Below are positions 48,730 through 60,287 of a stretch of DNA of 64,000 nt, piece by piece. The notes beneath the pieces are model-generated. The model saw nothing but the letters and a program-made list of their open reading frames with translations, was not told the DNA's origin and made no database searches. The first letter of the stretch is position 1. Each line of letters opens with the position of its first letter. Source of the DNA: Cymbidium sinense (taxonomy: Eukaryota; Streptophyta; Magnoliopsida; Asparagales; Orchidaceae). Where the stretch lies: assembly GCA_021442155.1 (NCBI GenBank), contig CM038225.1, positions 81,852,925-81,916,924 of the forward strand, given 5' to 3'. The position numbers and the translations under genes are program-made.

Positions 48730-49539
48730 TGTTGACCTCACTTTTGGAGTGAGCTCTTAACCTCCTCTTCTTAGACTTAGGACTCTTATAGACACTAAGA
48801 ACTCCTTAGTCATAAGACACTTCTAGTGATTAGGTGAACACTTAACCTAAGCCAAGAGATTTAGAAGTGTTAATCATAAGATAAGGCTATGCCTTAGGAC
48901 TGAAGGAAATTACCTATCTCATAGCGTAAATCTAATCTAGATACACCTTCTCAAATCAAACCCAGATTCAATTCTCAAGCCAAATCTCAAATTGAAATTC
49001 AAATTCCAAATTTAATTTCAAATTTGACTCCAAATGATTGAAACCCAAAATCAAATTCAAATCCTAAGACCCTTCTTAAGCCATATGAACCACATTCATA
49101 AGCTTAGCCAAAACTCCCCTTAGATCAAATCAAACTCAATTGATCTCTTTATAAATCAATTATTCCTTCATTTATATTCATAAATATAAATGAAATCCAA
49201 ATTCAAATGGCCAAAACTATATCGAAAATCAAATCCAAACTCAATCTAAGCCCTTTAAGCCAATTCTTTGGACTTAGCCAAATTCTATCCAAATCAAGTC
49301 AAAAACTAATGAATTTTCTTTTGAATCAATAATTCATTCAATTATCTACCCAAATATAAATGAAACAGACAATCATTAAATCAAATCGAAACCAACCCAA
49401 GTCAAATCCAACCTTGCCCTTTTGACTTGAAAATTTCAAATGAGCCAAAATCCCTTGAACTCCAAATTGATTGTAGTTGAATTTATATTTAAATCTAGAG
49501 ACACATATATAAGTTTAGTTAAACTCAAATCAAACTAAA

Positions 49540-50060
49540 ACTAAACCAATTGACCCACTTAGGTCCACTTGACCCAAAGTAACCTAAAGGACCCATTTGA
49601 GCTAACTTTTGATCCAACCCAAATTGGATTAAACCAAGATCACCAAAATCTTCCACCGTGATTGTTGATCACCCTAGGATGATCAATTCCAATCAATTGG
49701 GCCAAACCAAGCCCAATTGGCCATTTGGTTCACTTGACCCAAATTGGCCTATAGGACCAAATCGTCAAATCCTGCTCTAACCCAATTTGATTGTAACCAA
49801 TGGCTTAAGTTCATTCCAAATTGATTATTCAACTTGACCAAAGCCATAATTAAATCTAATTTGATCAATCGAGCCCAATTGGTCAACTTGACCCAAAATT
49901 GGCCTAAAGGGTCAATTTGGCCTAAATTCAAATTAAATCCAAATTAATTCAAACTGATTCATTTTTAGTCAATTGAACATGAATCAACCCATGGCCCAAG
50001 CTAATTTGGCCAATTTTGGTCAAATTGGTCAATTTGACCCAATATGGCCCATATGACCCA
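49540..50060 (+). promoter_or_regulatory. W-box-like cluster in U3 of LTR E
   Basis: At least ten TTGACC or GGTCAA motifs within about 520 bp, 350-900 bp upstream of the TATA box. A WRKY-binding function is inferred. Confidence 0.5.
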
Positions 50061-50404
50061 AATTGGGCCAAATCCCATAAAACCAAGCCATGACCCATTG
50101 GGGGCTGATCAAACCCAACCCAAACCCATTTGAGATCAGCCCAAAATCAACCCAACCTATTTAAATCTCTCATGGATCCTCCCCATAGGATTCCACCCAA
50201 CCTCATTTAATTCTCCCCCATCACATGCACTTAACTCCTCCCCAATATTTGCATTGAATTGAGCTAATCATATGGTAGCAAGAGAGGACTTTGGAGCAAA
50301 AATCTAAAGTTCTCAATCAATCCATCATCCATCCCAACCACTCCAAGCAAGATGACAATCAATTTGGAGCCAAATAATTTAGAAAAGAATGTATTTTTGA
50401 CCAT

Positions 50405-50413
50405 TATAAAAGG
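50405..50413 (+). promoter_or_regulatory. TATA box of LTR E
   Basis: TATAAAAGG, followed by GAGGGGAAATGAGG and a pyrimidine-rich CTTCACCCCTCTTCCCC about 30 bp downstream, where transcription would start. This would place the U3/R boundary near 50435-50445, making U3 about 1.7 kb. Confidence 0.65.
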
Positions 50414-51096
50414 AGGGGAAATGAGGCTTCACCCCTCTTCCCCACCACCATTCAGCCCCCAAAAGCTCTCCAAATAAAAAAAGGAACCCATCCCTCACCT
50501 TTTTGAGCCATTTTTGAGCCATTTTTGAGTCCCAAAAATACAAATAGTTGCTTTTCGGTAAACATCAGAGAAGACGATGTTCCGAAGGGAAGCAATGGTT
50601 AAAGATAATTCCGAAGCTTTCTCAGACACCTAGGAGTTCACTCGGATCTTCACTATTGCCAAAAACCATCCTCGGCGAGGTAAATTTCGCCAAACTTTAG
50701 CTGGCCTTAGAATTTCTCACATTTTGTGTTAATTTTCTTGCAATTTTAGGAATTTCTCCTAGATAATCCCGTATTTTTACTTTAAATCATCCTAATTAAA
50801 AATAGAATTTTTTGGTGTGAATTGATGTGAAAATGAGTCCATTTGGACAAGTTTTGGCTTAGACTCTCATTTTAAAAAAAACTATTTTTTTCGTTCAACG
50901 CTGGCTACGGCCGTCGATCCGCGGTTCCGCTTGGATGGGTCAAATCATGCAATTTGGGCCTTTGCATCACTTGATGCAATCTGGACCGTCCGATTGCATG
51001 GTTTGCACGATCAGATGGCTCAAATCAAGTGTTGATCGTGCGATCCTGGCCTCTCGATCGAGCGATCCTTGCCGATGGCTCGAGCGATCTGATCCA

Positions 51097-51123
51097 GACC
51101 ATCCGATCTATGATCGGATGGTC
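51097..51123 (+). repeat. H1 hairpin of LTR E
   Basis: GACCATCCGATC (51097-51108), loop TAT, GATCGGATGGTC (51112-51123): a perfect 12-bp stem. Further CGATC/GATCG and TTGATGCAA-type palindromes surround it at 50960-51090. Confidence 0.9.
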
Positions 51124-52589
51124 CAGAGCGAGCCACGAATCACTTTTTGTGGGTTGACTTGTCTTCCCGCCCAACGCTGACGCCGCACTGTGCATGAATC
51201 GGATTTCCCGATTTAAAAATTAATTTAAATCACCTAAAATTTTAAAAATTCATAAAAAAATGAAATACTTAACCAAAAATAACAAACAAGGGCTTGTTGG
51301 ATTTGTCTTTACGAGAGAATTTTGAGAAACCAAAAATCATTAACTTTTACTAAGTACATTGAGCTTAATTTGAGTTTTAGGGATAATTAAATTTCATTAA
51401 TTAAACCAAAACTATATGTCAGATTAAGTTGAAATTTTCAAGTTTTAAAGTTAATGTTAAAACACACCTACCATATAAATTTCAAGTGAAAATCACTTCT
51501 AGATTAGGAGAAATTAAATTTTGAAATTCAGATTATCCATTTTAATAAAATGAATTAAATAAAAATTCAGAAATTTACAAAAATCTTCAAAATGGCTTAA
51601 ATCAGTTCAATTGACATCTAGGAATCTCAAGAAAATAATGTGATTTTTGTGAATCCTAATGAACCCCAAACAAACACTTGAGATTAAAGTTTAATCAATT
51701 AAGGAGTTAATTAAAACATAATATAAAAAAAATTTAAATATCAAATCAAAATCTTAAATGAAATAACAATTAAGCAATCATTAATCAAACCTCAAATTAG
51801 AAAAATATCATCCTTAGAGGAAATTAAATTAAATATGATTTAAGCTAATAAAACTCAATTAAATGATTAAATCTTAAATCAAACTTAAAACTAAACAAAT
51901 CCAGGAAACTTTAGCATGGGTGATCCCAGTATAACTAAACCTACACTAAGCATAAAATCTTAATCATATGAAACCCCTTAATGAGTTTAAATAAACTGAA
52001 ACTAATTAATCATTAAATAAACTAAAAAAATCAAATTGATTAATAAACCAATATAACATAATCATTTAATACTAATCAAATTAAACCAAATAAAGTTAAA
52101 GTAAACTTAATTAACATATGATTAAATCACATCCATTTGGAATAAGATAATTAATTAACCATTAAATATTTCAACCTAATAACTAAATCAAATATGTTAA
52201 TGAAATCAAACAAACAAAATAAATGAATTAAATCAAATAAAACTCTAATTAGAAATAATCAAACTTAATTGAAATGAAATAAATAATTAATTCACTTAAT
52301 AATAATGATGGTAATAACAATAATCCTTTAATAAAATCAAACTTAAGTAAAACACTTAACTAAATCAAACCACTCACATGTGGGTAATTAAGTCATTAAT
52401 CTTTAATTAAATAAACCCTTAATTAATCTAATGATTTAAAAATTTAATTACCCTTAATCAAACTTAATTAGTCAAACATCTAATTAATGAAAACTTAATG
52501 AATTAATCCATCATCTTAATTAATCAAATTAATTTAAAATAAGTTACACTAAAGATTATAAATTTTATCAAACCCTAATTAAATTTAAT

Positions 52590-53335
52590 AATCATCACAC
52601 AAGTAAGCTAATTAAGTTAATCAAATTAATCATATTATTAAACTTAATCAAACATAATCAAAATGTAATTAAATACTAATCAAAACCTAAATTAAACTTA
52701 AATCATTTCATTAATTAATTCATCATTGTTAAATAAATCTTTATATAATTTAATAATTAACAACACTTAATTAAAATTAAGCTAATCCAATTGAATAAAC
52801 ACCTAATTACAAACTTAATAAATTAATCCACCATCTTAATAAACCAAATTAACTTTATAAATTAGATTAAAATTAATTCAAATCAAACACTTAATTAATC
52901 TACTAATTAATTTGATCACATCTTAAGTAAACTAATTAAAGTCAATCAAATTAATCATATTAAACTTAAACTTAATCAAACATAAATGCAATTAAATACC
53001 AATCAATTCTTAATTTAAACTTAAATCATTAAGTCATTAATCATATCATTAACCTAAACAAATATGAAATCAAATAAAAAAATTAAACAAAGTTTTATTT
53101 AATTTAATAATTGATTAGACCTCTTAAATAAGCTAATTAAGTTAATCAAATTAACCATATTAAACTTAAGCTTAATTAAACATAAATTTGAACATAATCA
53201 AAATGCAATTAAATACTAATCAAAACTTAAATTAAACTTAAATTATTAAGTCATTAATTACATCATTGATCTAAACAAATATAAAATCAAATTAAAAAAT
53301 TAAATAAATCTTTATAATTAACATAAATACACTTC
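52590..53335 (+). repeat. Three tandem units of about 200 bp in LTR E
   Basis: Units begin near 52600, 52930 and 53130 with AAGCTAATTAAGTTAATCAA or a variant. They share CATATTAAACTTAA, CAAACATAA, AATTAAATAC[C/T]AATCAA and TAAACTTAAATCATT. Divergence is moderate. Confidence 0.7.
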
Positions 53336-53739
53336 TTAATTAAACTAATTACATAATCATATTGAACCTAAGCAAACCCGTTGTCTAATAAAGCTAATCA
53401 AATTAAATTAATCAAATAAATTAAATTAAGAAAGACTCTCATCAATTTAATATGCAATCAAATCAAATCTCATTCAACCTACTTAAATAAGATATACTAC
53501 TTAACAATCCAATGTATGAAATCAAAATGCAAACCAAACTTTAATAAACATGACAAATGGATGGGATTAAAAGATAAAATCCTAATTATAAGGAATCAAA
53601 CTCAATTAAAATTAAAATAAAATCTCAATTAATCAAATCTGATCAAACTATAAATGAATGAACCATAATCAAATCAAATAAACATAAAGTCAAGTCACAT
53701 AACCATAATCAAAGAAAAGAATTAAATATTAATTTAAAG

Positions 53740-53930
53740 GATATTGAATTATCAATATTTAATTAAACCAAAACATCTAATTTGAAATTAATCAATCAAA
53801 AATACATGAATTTAAACAAACTTAAACTTCATTAAATATCAAAGATATTGAATTATCAAGATGTAATTAAACCAAAACATCTAAATCAAAATCACATAAA
53901 CCAAAACATCTAAATCAAAATCAATCAATC
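53740..53930 (+). repeat. Short direct repeats in LTR E
   Basis: GATATTGAATTATCAA followed by TTAATTAAACCAAAACATCT occurs at about 53740 and 53843, and CCAAAACATCTAAATCAAAA occurs twice near 53871-53920. Confidence 0.75.
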
Positions 53931-54843
53931 AAATACTTAAACCAACTCAAATTCTAAGCTCTAAGACATATCAAATAAATCAAATAAAAAATGTTACACA
54001 AATTTAAATGGGCTAGTTAAGATACTTAAGGACCTTAGTTAGATTCTTTAGGAATTAGGATCTAGAATAGGATGAGTTCCATCTACAATTAGAATTCATT
54101 CTACTCTTCATTCTTGAAAACCTAAATATCATTTTAACCAAATAAAAGTAAAATAAAAATTAAAAATAAATGATTTAAATTGAAATCACCCAAAGGTAAA
54201 ATTTAAACAAATTCAAACTCCAAATTGAAACTTAAATTAAAGAAGCTAGTAAAGTCTTATCACACAAGCCTTAAGCACACATATTAGAATACTAAGTCAC
54301 CACTTATAGTTCTAAGTTAGGGCATTGTATGTATGATGTTGTATTTTATTTTATGATATAATATTTTAGACTAGATGTTAGGATGTATGTTTCGTAGACT
54401 GGATGTTAGGACATTACTAGCCTAATCATGTTTTATGCAGAGGGTTGTGCTTAAGGGGCCGCTGTAATAAAAATATAAATACGTTTGATGTGCAAGTTGC
54501 TTAGTCCCTGAGCATAACTAACATTAGGACAGGTGGGCTTGGTTACCCATGTGTGGGGTGCTAAGTCCAAATTAATCATATAACTGCTTAGGTTGTATAG
54601 TATGTTTAACTAACATTTGTTTTGCAGGTGTAGCTAGATTTATTTTTCCTATTTTTGATATAATCTTGCATTAGGAAATAGGATTAGTGTTATGGGGGAT
54701 TAAAATGAGCAATGGCCAGAAGGCTTAGTCCCTGTGGTGCCCTATGATGCCTTTGGAGCAAATCAAATCAAAAGAAAGAGAATGAAGAAATAAAGAAAAA
54801 AGACCCCCATAGCATATATTTTTTTTTAATCTGAGTTGTATAA

Positions 54844-54862
54844 GGGTAGAGCTTGGCTACCC
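54844..54862 (+). repeat. Conserved GGGTAG/CTACCC hairpin of LTR E
   Basis: GGGTAG (54844-54849), loop AGCTTGG, CTACCC (54857-54862). It has the same arms and loop pattern as in LTRs A and C. Confidence 0.75.
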
Positions 54863-56344
54863 ATCTTTTTTTCTCTTTTCGAGGTGTACAGTAAAACCTG
54901 ACCGCACTAGCCTTTTATTCTTTTGTCATAGTCTATAAAATTATTTGATGTTGTGTTTAGATTGCGCATTAGAATATCATGCTTTTCATAGTTTCTTTAT
55001 GATTGATAATGGCATTCTGATGCGATAGGCTCTTAGGATAAAATTAACTTTTTTACCCTAATTAATAACTCATAACTAAAATTTTAAAAGAACTCATAAC
55101 CTCACATAAAAGCCTATGAATTAAATCAAGATAATAAAATTTTCAGCAACCCCTTAGCTGGATGAATGAATGTATAATATCATGCATGTCATATTATTCC
55201 ACTCTTGTTAAGAGGGGCTTCCATCTTTGCCAGAGAATGAAGGCTTAACCTATGAGAGCCTTTGATGGAGGAACACCCCTTTCTCTCTTGATTTGGTTCA
55301 TAGTCAAGTTCTCATGCATTTAGGCATACAAAATCCCATAGCCTGTGTCAAAATAAAGAGTTCAAAAGAATCAAATAAATTTGATAAAATTTGCATTAGA
55401 TTAAGTCATGAATTCATACCACCCATGCTCTAGTCTCTTAGGGAGTGAGTTTAAGGACTTAATCTCCTTTCTAAATAAATAACAGCCTAGCCATCTTGCA
55501 AAGCATAAGACTTATCTACATGGATTTAAAGCGTAGGATGAGTTAGTTGGCAACCACTCCAGGTGGCTGTAAGTCTAACAGTCAGGTGGTTCATCCTCTC
55601 TTGTGGAGGTGAATCAAATACCCACTTTTTGCTTAGACTTATGTCGTGTCATTATTTTGTACCATGGCTCCTTAGTTTAGGAATGTTAGGTAGCTATTTT
55701 CTTGGGCTACAAGCATAAATCCTCACCTCTTAGGTATTTCCATAATCTTATGTTGTGGAATTATAAGCCCTAGCAATCTAATAAAATGTCAACTCAAATA
55801 ATTAACTCTCTTAAAATTTCAATAAAAAATATAAAGCCAAATTATAGGGTATATTGGAATGCTCACTATGCTTCCTAGTATCATGAGAATTTCCTACTTT
55901 CCCCCTTTGGATTCCAAAAATAAGTCTTCTCCTTGATCTATCCCATTTGATTTTCTAAAATAGCCATCCTTTGATAGTCTTAACCTTGAAATCTTTGGAG
56001 ACCCTAATTGTCTACTTTAATCAAGAGTATTCTTATGGAATTTCCATTCCTTAGGATGTAATTAACTATGGTGGCTTGCCTCCATAGGAAACTTAACAAA
56101 CCTATTTTAAAAGTAAACCCTACTTTACTCTTCCATGTAAAGTAGGGAAAAGATCTCTGTTATATTCGAAGACCCATCGTGCCTTAGGAGTCATTATTAG
56201 GTGATTAGGTCCATTATAAGGTGGTGATTTCTATCTTTCGAGATAGTACATCATTCCTTAATGTCGTACTCGATCACTTCAATAAGTACCCCCTAAGATC
56301 TACGTGGTGTTTCACATCTCAAAAATAAACACCACAGATTTTTT

Positions 56345-56362
56345 TGGCGACTCCGCTAGGGA
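56345..56362 (+). other. tRNA-Arg-type primer binding site of element E
   Basis: TGGCGACTCCGCTAGGGA begins 8 bp after the LTR end and starts with TGG, complementary to the CCA tail of a tRNA. The same TGGCGACTC...GGGGA-type site is used by Ogre/Tat elements, where it is assigned to tRNA-Arg. This fixes the LTR boundary and the plus orientation. Confidence 0.9.
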
Positions 56363-56889
56363 TGGTTCCTCTCTCCATCTTTAGTAGACAATCATTGTCT
56401 CCAAACATCAATAGTGGACTTATATTTTATATAGGCCCAAGGCTATCATTCTTTCTGTTGGCACTTAGCTTATTTCATCCTTAAGCAAAGCTCGACAACT
56501 TCCTTTAAGTTTTAGGACCTTACTTCGTGTAGGTCTTAAAATTCCTATTAGATTCCCCCAATAGGTGAAAAATTAGAATTAATCAAACAAGGAGATGACC
56601 AAAATTAAGAACCTCTTCACCATCCTGATGGTGAGGCAAGGTTCATCCCATTTACAATAAGAAAATAAAGCTCTTCTACAAAATAACATGTCTTTATAAA
56701 AGCACTTTTTCAAAATCCACATAGTAAGAGATCTTTACACAAAAATTTGTAAAAAATTTTCAAAAAAGGCATAAAACACATATAACCAAACCTTGTTTAA
56801 CAAATCCTATGGGTTTTACATGGTGGTTCTTTTCAAATTCAAAATCAACCATTTTTAATGTCTTTTTCAAAAGCTCATTTTCTTTAGAA
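56363..56889 (+). mobile_element. Proximal leader of element E
   Basis: Untranslated leader between primer binding site and hairpin array, matching the leader of element A (about 1557-1150) only weakly. It contains CATCCTGATGGTGAGG and similar short palindromes (56621-56640). No coding frame. Confidence 0.55.
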
Positions 56890-58800
56890 ATAGCTATCTC
56901 CATCCCACGCACTCAAATTTGTTGGATGGAGATTCTATTTTTGAATTAAATTATAATATAAAATTGAAACTCCATTTAGCATACTTCACATGTGCTAGAG
57001 TTAAAGTTTTCCCCTTTTTTCGAAAAGCAATAAATCATACACACACAAAAGAGAAGTAAAGACATATTTGAACCCCACTGACATACCCAAATTTATCAAA
57101 TGGGAGTACCCCTTCCCTTGGAGAAGGTAAAGCAAATTGAATTCTATTTGATACTCTTTGCATTTGTCTAATAAAACTCCTTCTTGCCAAAGTCTTGGAC
57201 TTTAAAACACATTGGGAGCTCATTTGACATGCCCAAGTATGTCAAATGAGAATGTCCTTTTGAAAATCATAAAAACAAATTGAACTCCATTTAACATAAC
57301 TAAGTTTGTTAAATAAGTTCTTTTCTTTCAAAAATCATAAACACATTTGACTTTCACTTATCATACCAAATTTGTTAAGTGAGAGTTTTATTTTCAAAAA
57401 TCCATAAACACATTTGACTTTCACTTAACATACCAAATTTGTTAAGTGAGAATTTCATTTTAAAAAATCATAAACACATTTGACTTTCACTTAACATACC
57501 AAATTTGTTAAGTGAGAGTTTCATTTTCAAAATTCATAAACACACTTGACATTCACTTAACATACCAAATTCGTTAAGTGAGAGTTTCATTTTCAAAAAA
57601 ATTATAAACACATTTGACTTTCACTTAAAATACCAAATTTGTTAAGTGAGAGCTTCATTTTCAAAAAAATCATAAACACATTTCACTTTCACTTAACATA
57701 CCAAATTTGTTAAGTGAGAGTTTCATCTTCAAAATCATAAACACATTTGACTTTCACTTAACATACCAAATTTGTTAAGTGAGAGTTTCATTTTCAAAAA
57801 AATTATAAACACATTTGACTTTCACTTAACATACCAAATTTGTTAAGTGAGAGTTTCATCTTCAAAATCATAAACACATTTGACTTTCACTTAACATACC
57901 AAATTTGTTAAGTGAGAGTTTCATTTTCAAAATCGCAATCATATTTGACTTTCACATAACATACCAAATATGTTAAGTGAGAGTTTCATTTTCAAAAATC
58001 ATAAGCGCATTTGACTTTTGCTTAACATACCAAATTTGTTAAGAGAAAATTCCATTTTCAAAATCATAAACACATTTGACTTTCACTTAACATACCAAAA
58101 TTGTTAAGTGAGGGTCTCTTTTCAACACACATTTGATCCCTATTTTAACATATCAAATTTGTTAAATGAGAATCCAATTTTTCATGTCAAACCACACTTG
58201 AGCTTTCACTTAACATACCAAATTTGTTAAGTGAGAGTCTCATTCTCAAAAAAAAAAAAAAAAATAACATATCTCAAACACATTTGGGGCTTTCACTTTA
58301 CATACCAAATTTGTTAAGTTGGAATCTCATCTTCAAAGAAAAGCAATCTATCTCACAATCACATTTGACTTTCACTTAACCTACCAAATTTGTTAAGTGA
58401 AAGTCTCATTATCAAGCATAAATTATACACATGTGGCCTTTACTTAACATACCAAATTCGTTAAGTAATAAGCCCCATTTTCAAAATATCACACAATCGA
58501 ATCTTCACGAGCAAAAATATTTTAAGCACACAATCACAACCTCTTCTTAGCATACCCAAATTTCTAAAGTAGTGGTCTTTCAAACTATCAATATTTTGAA
58601 ACAAGATGCACAAAACACAAATATATCCAATAAAATCTCTCCTCAAATTTTTGAACCCCATCCAACTTACCTAAATTGGTTGAGTATGGGTTCAAAATTG
58701 AAATCAAATAGCAAAGATTCTCCTCAATATCCAAATCTCTCAAATGAACCCCACTTAACACATTTGAATCGTCGAGTGTGGGTTCAAAACTCCAAATTTT
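56890..58800 (+). repeat. Leader hairpin-repeat array of element E
   Basis: About 25 units of 55-90 bp. The typical unit has CACTTAACA, loop TACCAAATT, TGTTAAGTG, then a spacer rich in TTTCATTTTCAAAA and CATAAACACATTTGA. Stems vary between units and stay paired: ATCTCCATCC/GGATGGAGAT (56896-56905, 56924-56933), CTCATTTGACAT/ATGTCAAATGAG (57219-57230, 57239-57250), CACTTAACA/TGTTAAGTG (57422-57430, 57440-57448), GACTTTCACTTAAC/GTTAAGTGAAAGTC (58367-58380, 58392-58405) and TTACTTAAC/GTTAAGTAA (58440-58448, 58460-58468). It lies between the primer binding site and ORF1, so it would be in the 5' part of the genomic RNA. Confidence 0.9.
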
Positions 58801-58910
58801 TGTTACTTATGTGGAACAAATATCAAGGCAAAAATCTGATATAAGTTATATTTCCACCAATGCAGACATATAGCTTAGTTCAGCCAGAACAGTCTTTTTA
58901 GTTTTCATAC

Positions 58911-59640
58911 ATGGCAGCTCAGAAGTACGTGTTTACTTTTTCTTTCGAAATGGATTTGGCCTTGGATCGGGCTAGCCTCCCGTAGAATGACTTTGCCTAC
59001 CACATTCATTTTGGCCAAGATTTTGAGGGAGCTAGGATCACTTGTGAGGGGACCACCCTCACAACCGCCGAGAAGTGGGTAGAAGTCGCCATCTAGGTTG
59101 AGATGTCATCCACTGACTTCCTCACTAAGAGGAAGGCGTGGTTCCCATGTAGTGGTATTCTAGTGCACTTTGTGGTTTCCCTTTACCCCTACGAGCACCT
59201 ACTCCTTGGCTCCTTCCAAGGGGAAGGCTACTATCTTGGGATAGTCTCCCCACCCAGGTGTTGGGTCTAGTTCTCAGTGCCTTCGCAGTAGGACTGCAAA
59301 CCTGGTGCAAGATCAAGCGGCATCATGACCGCATAGCCAAGGAGCTAGAGGTAGTTTCCCAGTCTACAATAGAGGAGTTACCTAGGATAGTGTCTCCTCT
59401 TATCATAGAGAATAAGTTTCACCCCTCTCTGGTTCTGATGGAGAGGAAGACATTAGGAGGATCTCAGTTTCACCTCCACCTGCAGTTCATTTTGAGGCTC
59501 CTATCAGTGACAGGAGAAGGTCATATGCCAACCTTAGATCTATTCTGTGCTAAGTTGGTAGAGCTTACAAATGATCAAAGTTTGGGGCTCAATTTGATTT
59601 ATGTTTTATCATTCCTCATAGTTTAGACACATCGATAGAG
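58911..59640 (+). pseudogene. Decayed ORF1-like frame of element E
   Basis: The first long ATG frame after the leader starts at 58911 (MAAQKYVFTFSFEMDLALDR) and is interrupted by stops near 58983 and 59094. It continues with WFPCSGILVHFVVSLYPYEH to about 59260 and then shifts to the frame 59258-59626. Tat/Ogre elements carry an extra ORF of unknown function between the leader and gag, and this remnant is in that position. I do not recognise a domain in it. Base composition is much less AT-rich than the leader, consistent with former coding DNA. Confidence 0.5.
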
Positions 59641-60287
59641 AGGCTAGAGGCTCAGTATCGATATTACTAGAGAGAGAGACATAGGTATGCGGGCCTCCTC
59701 TTGTGGACTTTCTCACGACTACCCACATTGATCATACTGATATCATTCTACTGACGGGTACTACCCACCATAAGAGAGAAGCTCCTGCCTAGAGAAAGCT
59801 GGTGTTTCCTCCACCACACGATCCACTCCTCGCCCACCATCACCTGTTCAAGTCTCTCCATCCACCATGCCTATAAAGGCACATAAGATAACATCCGGGG
59901 AGAAGAAAGCCCCATTGGTGATCCGGCTACAGTCAAAGGGTCCCACTTCATCTACTCGACTGACTGAGATGAGGGCGAGTTCCCCTACTCAACCTCCTAC
60001 TTTAGTCTTGGTGAAGAAGGAGTGGCAACCTCACAGTGTCGTGGTCGCACCACCACAACCACCACCATCAGAGGTAGTGATTGCCGCAGCCGCAAAAGGG
60101 GAAGACATGTCCCCATGGTAGATCTCCCAGACACACTACTCCACCCATGAGCCCAGCATATCTCTTCCAGATCATGACCTCCCAAAGCCATCACTCTAAT
60201 GAAAGCGTGTTAAGTGCATCTCGTGAGCATCCTCCACCGTGAGTGTTTATCCTATGATTAGACTTCTTTAGATGAGATTGTCGCAAG
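59641..60287 (+). pseudogene. Pro/Ser-rich remnant between ORF1 and gag of element E
   Basis: Frames rich in Pro, Ser, Thr and Lys (for example 59867-60121, APPQPPPSEVV) with stops and frameshifts. It probably represents the low-complexity C-terminal part of ORF1 or a linker to Gag. No domain seen. Confidence 0.4.

Larger units (their letters stand above)
48730..56336 (+). mobile_element. LTR E: complete 7607-bp 5' LTR of a Tat/Ogre-like retrotransposon
   Basis: Starts TGTTGACCTCACTTTTGG, ends AATAAACACCACA, and is followed 8 bp later by a primer binding site. It is inserted into Athila-like integrase DNA. Layout: U3 with W-box-like cluster (49540-50060), TATA box (50405-50413), probable R region with GC-rich hairpins (50890-51190), a 3-kb AT-rich tract containing tandem repeats (52590-53335 and 53740-53930), the GGGTAG hairpin (54844-54862) and the conserved terminal 360 bp. 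The AT-rich tract is quite different from that of LTRs B and C, so E belongs to another subfamily. The 3' LTR must lie beyond the window. Open frames such as 50935-51180 have no domain. Confidence 0.9.

Noticed and set aside
56345..56362. tRNA gene, because of the match to a tRNA 3' end
   Set aside because: Only the 18 nt complementary to a tRNA tail are present, placed as a primer binding site after an LTR; no cloverleaf can be formed.
57240..58470. Regularly spaced short palindromic repeats resembling a CRISPR array
   Set aside because: The spacers are themselves repeats of one another, the setting is a plant retrotransposon leader, and no cas-like gene is present.
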